A stretch of 64,000 bases of DNA from Actinostola sp. cb2023 (lineage: Eukaryota > Cnidaria > Anthozoa > Actiniaria > Actinostolidae), in NCBI GenBank assembly GCA_033675265.1, contig JAUJYZ010001152.1, positions 248,001-312,000 on the forward strand, in the 5' to 3' direction. A program made the translations under genes and the position numbers. Shown in pieces: positions 57,336 through 64,000 of the stretch. The notes under the pieces were generated by a model. It was not told where the DNA came from and searched no databases. It saw only the letters and a list, made by a program, of their open reading frames with translations. Positions within the stretch are counted from its first letter, which is position 1. Each line of letters opens with the position of its first letter.

Positions 57336-57895
57336 CAAGACGCTCAATGAGCGTACACTCGGGCATTATGACAAGGACAAAGATAGTTGCGTGACGAGGG
57401 AGACTGTATGGGTGAGCATAGATAAAAATGTGCGATTTATTGATTTCATTATTGACATCATGTTCACCTCAGAATAGTGTTCTTCTTGATGCAATTTCAA
57501 TGTTGTTTTCTCTCCTTTGGCTTTGCATTTGGCCATATTGGAATCACACTTCAGAATCAGTACATCTGGCTTCAAGTTGTGATATACATGCTTGGCTAAG
57601 CAGTACTCAGTAGAGTTCACATTTAAGTCAACATCAGAGTTCACTTGTATTATAGTTTTTGAGTTCATTTGATTTGCTTTTGACTTTGAGTTCAATTGAT
57701 TACCTTTTGACTTTGAGTTCAATTGATTACCTTTTGACTTTGAGTTCATTTGATTTGCTTTTGATGAGTTCGTGTACCAGCCCTTTCGAAAACGTTCAAC
57801 ATCTTTTAGAGTGGGCCCTCACGAATCGGCGTATGCGTTTGTATGTGAGAGCGTATTTAAAGGGGACTGATGAATGGCTTGCCTAATATACAACA
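57336..57895 (-). mobile_element. Helentron-like element, partial copy 4
   Basis: The 3' end (minus strand) reads CCCGAGTGTACGCTCATTGA then GCGTCTTGT. The interior tandem GACTTTGAGTTCAATTGATT resembles copy 2. The 5' end with ACTCGGGCC is missing, and copy 3 begins directly beyond it. Confidence 0.6.
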
Positions 57896-58728
57896 CAAGA
57901 TGCTCATTGAGCGTATACTTGGGCATTATGACAATGAGAATGACATTTGCGTGACGAGGGAGACTATATATATATGTCGGTGAGCATAGATAAAGATCTT
58001 CCACTCATCAGGGTTAGTCAGTAGTACGTACCTCGGACGACTTGAGGTTGCATATTCATGGTCCGATGGTTCTGATAACGTCTTTCGATTGTTCGTTGTA
58101 TTAAACAAGTATATAAATAGCCTAAAACAACTTTTGTACGATCCCGATTTTCGGACATTGACCTTGCTCGCCTTTGCTTTGATGTAGTTTTGAAGTACGA
58201 TTTTTACGATTTCTTTTCCTTCTGAATTTTTCAAACGTGGAATAAAATAAACATCCATCATGAGTTACTGAAAATAACTCGACTGGCTCGACTGTTTGCA
58301 TGACTTCTGTACATATAGCTTTCTGTCAATATATGTAGTTACATCGCTGGTCGTGAGTTTAATTATAAATACTCAAGGACATAACTGTACACGTACTATT
58401 ACAATTAGCAACAAAAGGCCTACTCTGTGGTCCAATGTCGCCTAATAACAAACATAGCGAACTAGAATCCTGACCTTTCGATAGCTTCAAGATCCTACAG
58501 CTGCTTTCAAAACTAAGATTCAACTCTACTTGAGTCCTGTGTGTCGTTTGTTTTCCCTTATCTGCTGAGTAATCTTGAAACTCGATACGATCAAATACGT
58601 CGCATTCTTTCTTCGTTCTTCGCATTTTTTCTTCATTCCGTGACCATGACAAAAGAAAAAGAAAAAGAAAAAAATATTAAAAAGAAAGCCCATTTTATTA
58701 CTCGGGCTTCCTTCGTAAGGGCCCGAGT
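57896..58728 (-). mobile_element. Helentron-like non-autonomous element, copy 3
   Basis: On the minus strand it starts ACTCGGGCCCTTACGAAGGA and ends TACGCTCAATGAGCATCTTG, then T. It is 833 bp. The interior CAGCTGTAGGATCTTGAAGC matches copies 1 and 2. Confidence 0.75.
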
Positions 58729-59333
58729 AATCAGCACCGGAAAAAGCGCGATTGAAGCGGAATATTGTATATGTAGAGGTAATAATACGGTTTCCAGTTC
58801 AATTTGGAACGGGCGAGTGCAATTTGAGCTCTTTGAAAAAACACACGAGTGCAAATTACTCCAAATTGAACGAGAAATCGTAAGATTGATAATATTCATG
58901 AAAAAAAGTAATTTTCACTGCAGTGCAAATTACTTTTCAACTGCACTGCTCTGAGCCAATCAGAATCGAGTATTTTTTTCATGTATATTATTAGGGGTTT
59001 TATTAGCTAGATACTCTGACCATCTATACAATTTTTGTAAAATGTTCAAAACCTATCTGTAAACTACAATTCAAATATCGTGTTTGTGGGACCTGGATTA
59101 TTCCATTGCGAATACTGGCAATGGGCTGATTGGTCGCGCGTTTTTTCATCATTGTTGTTGGAACCATGCCACTCTCTGGTTGATAGCACATGAAGGACAG
59201 TTTTTGCCAGGGCCGTACATAACCCAAAATTCAGGGGGGGAGGGGGGCAGTACGTGTATAACAGCAAAAAATAAAAACAAATAGTACAGTTCTCAGTCCT
59301 TTTTGGTATCTTTTTCGTCCTGTTAGGGGGGCA

Positions 59334-59368
<35 letters not shown>

Positions 59369-60950
59369 CCCACCCCTGTGCTGTGTACGGCCCTGTTTGT
59401 CTGTCATTTGAACTGAGGCAGATAATGAGATTCATGGAATGGACCAGCCAATACCAGACAAATGGTAATTTGTGTTTAATACCTGCAACCACAAATACTT
59501 GTATTCTTTAAATATATAGATTTATCAGGTCGGTATTCCTTTGAAGTTCAATTCAATCATTGGCGTAATACTGACAAATGTCCTGGCCAAATTAACTCTC
59601 ATGTGTCAGTTAATACATTCTATTGAAATCGAATTCTACTATGATCAATATTATCTACAACACGAATTATTAACAATAATACCTGACAGAAATAATTATT
59701 TATAGATTGAATTCGGAAATATTGAGAAGCAGCCAAAGTTAGGTGTCGCTCTCGCACTTGAAGACCGAAGACCCTAACATTGAGTTGTATGTTGTATTGA
59801 TCAGCAACCGATGTAAGCCATAGAACCATTTGGATTTCAATAAGTAAGGTATGTCATCTGTCTGTCTGTCACGGCATAGAGGTAAAAAAAACGCCAAATT
59901 GCTTTATATGAATCATTGTCGTACACACTTGATCCAACAGTTTTAAACGGACGCTTTCTTCTACACGGCCTAAGAATTTTCATCATAGTTTTGCTCAATT
60001 ATATCTCAGTACCTTACTTATATCAACGTAATTTTTGACAAAACTTTTTGTATTTTCAACCTGAATTATCCAACCTACAAACCAACATTAGATTTATTTT
60101 CATTCTTGTTTCATCTGTACGCATTTTTTTTACACAGAAAGTATACGCGATCTCATTCGTTCTCAAACAGTGATTGATCGAATTCAAATATATGCTGGAA
60201 GTTTTCTATTTGTAAAGAAAAGCTAATACTTAAGCGGCCGGGTCTCGTCCTCATTTCAAAAGCGTATTTTTTTTAATGTTTTTCGTCCACTTTCAGTTTT
60301 TTCAAAATTTAAAATAGTTTTTCGTCCACTTGAGCGTTTTCGAATCGTCAGTTCATCCGGCTCCACAAATATTAAACACTCTGGTACGCTTTGAAAACGC
60401 CATATATTCATATAACCGCTTTCAACGTTGGAATGCTCTATATAGATCAAATTTTAAAGAGCTCAGTTAAACGTGTCCAAATACCTAATACTTTTACTAG
60501 TCCCGGATGTGACGTCCCGCCATTCTGTGCGATAGCCACAGAACGCATTCAATACGGGCTCGTATGAACCAGTCGGAGGTCGGCGCTTTCGATGCGGAGC
60601 GGATACGTTTTCGTGTTTGTACAAAGTCAAGAGGTTCAAACGACGTTATCTGAAACCTTCAGTTTCGAAAGTGTTGTCGGAAAAGTTCGTTTTAAAACTT
60701 CATCGTTGACTTGTGGACGCAAGGAGATGTTAAAAAGACGACGCAGCAGCCATGTTGGTGGTACAAACAAGAGAACTAATGAGGAATGCTTTGTCACGGC
60801 CGCCATGCAGTCCCGTACAGAGCGGCAATGCTCAGCTACTAATAGATGGTAGCATCGGTTTGGATGATTGAGAAGTGTTATCCAAAAGTTTGAAAATATG
60901 TCAGTTATATTTCTAAGTTCCTACTCTGAACGGCTGAAAATTGTGCGCTT
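58729..60950. other. Intergenic DNA
   Basis: It includes a hAT-like insert with a C tract (59208-59395) and a short block near 60536 shared with 43900. At 58780-58945 are several AATTTGGA and GAGTGCAAATTAC repeats of uncertain origin. Short frames such as plus 58541-58954 lack domains. Confidence 0.5.
59208..59395. mobile_element. Small TIR insertion with internal C tract
   Basis: CAGGGCCGTACA at the left is inverted as TGTACGGCCCTG at the right. A C run of about 26 lies inside. The related sequence at 57195-57222 (CAGTGTTTGCCTGTCATTTG) lacks it and gives the empty site. The target duplication looks short (about TTTGC), so the superfamily is unsure. Confidence 0.65.
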
Positions 60951-60951
60951 G

Positions 60952-61715
60952 TATCGTGCGCGGCTTGTTTCGTGCACCTGTTTCATGCACTTAATTGTTT
61001 CGTGTTTGCTACGTGCACTTTTTTCGTGCGTTAATTATTATTTTTTTGCGTTTGGTTTCGTGCACTTGTTTCGTGCGTTTGCTTCGTGCGTTTGTTTCGT
61101 GCGTTTGTTTCGTGCGTTTGCTTCGTGCGTTTGTTTCGTGCGTTTGTTTCGTGCGTTTGTTTCGTGCCTTTGTTTCGTTCGTTTGTTTCGTGCGTTTGTT
61201 TCGTGCGCTTGTTTCGTGCACTTGTTTCGTGCGTTTGTTTCGTGCACTTGTTTCGTGCGTTTGTTTCGTGCGTTTGTTTCGTGCGTTTGTTTCGTGCGTT
61301 TGTTTCGTGCGTTTGTTTCGTTCATTTGTTTCGTGCATTTTTATCGTGCGCTTGTTTCGTGCTAATCAGTTTTTCGTGCATTTGTTTTTCGTACATTTGT
61401 TTCCCATCGTGCACTCGTTTCGTGCGTTTATTTCGTGCGTTTATTTCGTGCATTTGTATCGTGCGCTTGTTTCGTGCACTTCAGTGTTTCGTGCACTTGT
61501 TTCCCATCGTGTTTGTTTCGTGCGTTTGTTTCGTGCGTTTGTTTCGTGCGTTTGTTTCGTGCGTTTGTTTCGTGCGTTTGTTTCGTGCGTTTGTTTCGTG
61601 CGTTTGTTTCGTGCGTTTGTTTCGTGCACTTGTTTCGTGCGTTTGTTTCGTGCACTTGTTTCGTGCGTTTGTTTCGTGCGTTTGTTTCGTGCATTTGTTT
61701 CGTACGCTCTTCATC
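60952..61715. repeat. 13-bp minisatellite, open in all reading frames
   Basis: About 55 units of GTTTGTTTCGTGC with minor variants. Because 13 is one more than a multiple of three, each strand gives the same 13-residue cycle in all three frames: FVSCVCFVRLFRA on plus and an HETNARNKRTKQT cycle on minus. This yields many overlapping open frames up to 261 residues. None has independent support as a gene. Confidence 0.95.
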
Positions 61716-62761
61716 GAATTGAGATTCAAAGGATTTTGTTGCACCGATTCGTGCATTTTTGCAAACGAGTTTGCTATTGACCATTTGTTAGCCCTACAAT
61801 TAACAACGCTTGGTTTTCAAAAGTGGCTTATAGGTGTTAGTATAATTTAGATTTCAGTACAGAGATTCCTGCGCTCTGATTGGTCGAGAAGTAAGTCTTA
61901 ATCATCAGGACTGAATAGTCACCAATGAGCCGTAATTAGAGGTTTATTTCAGAGTTAACGTTTTACTGAAAATAATATCTGGATGTAGGCTATCGGCTGA
62001 AAAGGTTAGTAACATGAAAGACAATTAAATTCTGAAAAAGAAACGGAGAATTCTACAAAAACAGTGTTTTTAACAGTTTTCACTTGGATACTAAAAAGTA
62101 TACACAACAACCAAAACAGCGATAACATAATGTGATGGAGTCGAGTGAAGCAATATATACTTCATAATAGTTCATACCGAGTAGCTTCATTCCGGACTAC
62201 GCAGCTCCAAACAAATAATGATAATAATATTGTATTTCCTAAATAATTAAAACAACAAAGTCTCGATGATTTTTACAAGATATTAAACAATATTTTAAAC
62301 AAAACAACGCAAATTGGAATCAACCTTAACCTGTACAATTAGACAGTTTAAAAGCCTGGAAATTTAGGAACTTTCGGATTTCAAAGCCAAAATTCTCACA
62401 AGCTACGTTTTGAGGTATAATTGAATCTTCGGAGTAATTTAGATTCTTTATATTGCGACACCTGGGTATGCAAATTGACAGACTTGTCGGCGCACAACTG
62501 ACTGGAAACAAAATTATAAATGCAATATTATTGAAAACAAAATTAAAAACTCTTTATTTTCTAATCTGTTTTTCTTCTACGTTAATTATTTTTAACAAGT
62601 TTTCGGGTCATTGATTCATCGTCAAGGGGATTGTGAAAAGCTGTAGGCTAGAAGAAACAGAAAAAATATATAATAAATATAATAATAATAATAATAATAA
62701 AAAAAATAATAATAATAATAGTAATAATAATAGTAATAGAAATGGAAACATATGAGGAATA
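61716..62761. other. Intergenic DNA, no gene seen
   Basis: No domain, repeat or RNA gene was recognised. The (AAT)n tract at 62680-62735 precedes the SINE. Confidence 0.5.
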
Positions 62762-62920
62762 TACAGAACAAATGTTCGGAAAAATCAGACGCCTCGAGCG
62801 GGATTCGAACCCACGACACCCCGATTTCATGACAGGTGCTCTACCCACTGAGCTACCGAGGCAACTACATTGCACAGTGGCGTGGAGTTCAAATTAGCTC
62901 AAAGACGCTGATTTTAACCG
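62762..62920 (-). mobile_element. tRNA-derived SINE, copy 2
   Basis: The minus strand 62862-62791 is a complete 72-nt cloverleaf. The acceptor GCCTCGG pairs with TCGAGGC, the D arm is GCTC/GAGC, and the T arm is GTGGG/CCCGC. The B box is GGTTCGAATCC. The anticodon loop CATGAAA has A at position 33 and stem position 31-39 is T-T, so it is unlikely to be a working tRNA. Flanks match copy 1 at 18753-18913. Confidence 0.8.
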
Positions 62921-62929
62921 AATAATAAT

Positions 62930-62967
62930 AATAATAATAATTATAATTATAATATTAATTATTAATA

Positions 62968-63027
<60 letters not shown>

Positions 63028-63030
63028 AGT
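62930..63030. repeat. (AAT)n/(ATT)n microsatellite
   Basis: AAT units turn into ATT units, forming a long A/T palindrome-like stretch beside the SINE. Confidence 0.9.
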
Positions 63031-63263
63031 TCTTAAAAGCGCATCAAACCGAGGTCTCAATGCTTTTTACAATTAGAAAATTGGCCTATTCAATTTCAAG
63101 ACTACACTATCTAAACTATCTACATTGCAAGATTGGACTACAAGATTGTACGATTATATTAATGATTCTTCAATGTTCGTTTGTTTATATTTATGCTTGT
63201 GTCGTCGATCGGGCCTATCTTCGTTGTGTTTTTAAAAAGGTTTATTTGGAACACGCAGTTTTC

Positions 63264-63353
63264 TAGGCTCGATTTCCAGCCGTTTTAGGGGTCTGGTTAC
63301 GAAATCCTCCCCCAATTTCGCGGACCCCTAAAACGGCTGGAAGTCTTGCCTAG
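63264..63353. repeat. Inverted repeat with about 22-bp arms
   Basis: TTCCAGCCGTTTTAGGGGTC at 63274-63293 is exactly inverted at 63323-63342. Weaker outer pairing is CTAGGC with GCCTAG. Confidence 0.8.
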
Positions 63354-63509
63354 CAGTTTTCCTTTCTTCGTGATACACCTGTTTTCATGAACGTTGTCCT
63401 ATGTGAATAGTAAAATGAAAAATGAAATAAAAGCGGAAATAATTATCGTTGTAGAGCGCGCGCAATATGTCCGTGAAAGAAAATTTAATAAAGTATTAAT
63501 CAGAATATA

Positions 63510-63820
63510 GGTGTTGTCTCTGACTTGAAGTTTATATTGAAAATGTATTTTTCAAACAGACGTTTATTATTCGGTCTCTGACCAGAGACCTTCTTCAGTG
63601 TGATGGAAAACGTTAAAATACGAGCGCACACAATTCCTGTCAGAGACCGAAACGTCTGTTTGAAAAATAATTTTCCAATATAAACTTCAAGTCAGAGACA
63701 ACGCCTATATTCTTATTATTATGTTACCTGACTGTAACTTCACAATTTTTAACTCAACGTTCAAGTCAGAGACAACACCTATATTCTTATTATTATGTTA
63801 CCTGACTGTAACTTCGCAAT
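63510..63820. repeat. Inverted and direct repeats resembling Penelope-type termini
   Basis: ATAGGTGTTGTCTCTGACTT at 63510 is inverted at about 63690-63715, and ATTTTTCAAACAGACGTTT is inverted at 63650. The centre has GGTCTCTGACCAGAGACCTTCTTC. The block GTCAGAGACAAC...TGTTACCTGACTGTAACTTC is then duplicated directly (63694-63757 and 63766-63829). Confidence 0.7.
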
Positions 63821-64000
63821 TTTTAGCGTTTTATTAAAAAAGGCATTGCTTGATTGTTATTATTTAGTGACAAATAGATGATATCACTGAGCCGTATTAA
63901 ACATCAACTGACATGAGTTATTGATAAATGGTGTCGCTAAAAAATAAAAAAATAAAAAAATAAAAAATAAAAAAAATGGTGTCGCTTATATTAAAATAGA

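Noticed and set aside
60868..61850. Long open frames of 165-261 residues on plus and about 118 on minus
   Set aside because: They are translations of a 13-bp repeat open in every frame.

Overview
The window is animal nuclear DNA, most likely from an anthozoan cnidarian and perhaps a stony coral. The support is spliced genes with GT-AG introns, clear metazoan orthologues of two housekeeping genes (POLR3D and RBM22), secreted PAN/EGF proteins of a type I associate with sea anemones and corals, and a dense load of hAT, mariner-like, piggyBac-like, Penelope-like and Helentron-like repeats. The organism call is inference; no species marker was seen.

Genes. Six loci are supported. POLR3D (RNA polymerase III subunit RPC4) lies on the minus strand, 22493 to 16067. 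It was assembled here as 13 exons whose phases all agree, giving 385 residues. A single-exon-CDS protein with five C2H2 zinc fingers lies on the minus strand, 26716 to 25052. RBM22, a spliceosome factor of the Slt11/Ecm2 family, lies on the plus strand from 28885 to 43437, with 9 coding exons and 475 residues. An intronless orphan protein with an N-myristoylation-like start lies on the minus strand, 45270 to 44644. Two paralogous two-exon PAN-EGF-fibrinogen-like genes face away from each other, one on the minus strand (49159 to 47087) and one on the plus strand (55271 to 56811). The second carries a 2-base insertion in its signal-peptide region and may be a pseudogene.

Layout. 1-15.9 kb is repeat territory: a complete hAT transposon with 8-bp target duplication and a decayed transposase (1946-4738), an approximately 1 kb TGACTCA-rich satellite (6.0-7.0 kb), a 2.6 kb repeat split by a Helentron-like insertion (9.1-11.7 kb), a TA-flanked element holding a MITE (11.8-13.1 kb), and several foldback elements. 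16-22.5 kb is POLR3D, with minisatellites and MITEs in its introns. 22.7-28.9 kb holds a 14-unit minisatellite, the zinc-finger gene and a 539-bp near-palindrome. 28.9-43.4 kb is RBM22, whose introns carry a Penelope-like element itself split by a piggyBac-like element, a 3.3 kb minisatellite with higher-order organisation, and many foldbacks. 43.4-64 kb holds the orphan gene, the inverted PAN-EGF pair, more Helentron-like copies, a 13-bp minisatellite that reads open in every frame, and a second tRNA-derived SINE.

How it fits together. The genes do not form an operon or pathway. POLR3D and RBM22 are constitutive nuclear machinery, the PAN-EGF pair is a local duplication, and most of the rest is transposon history. 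That history can be read in order, because several insertions have an empty counterpart site elsewhere in the same window. No CRISPR array, bacterial-type system or viral gene was found.
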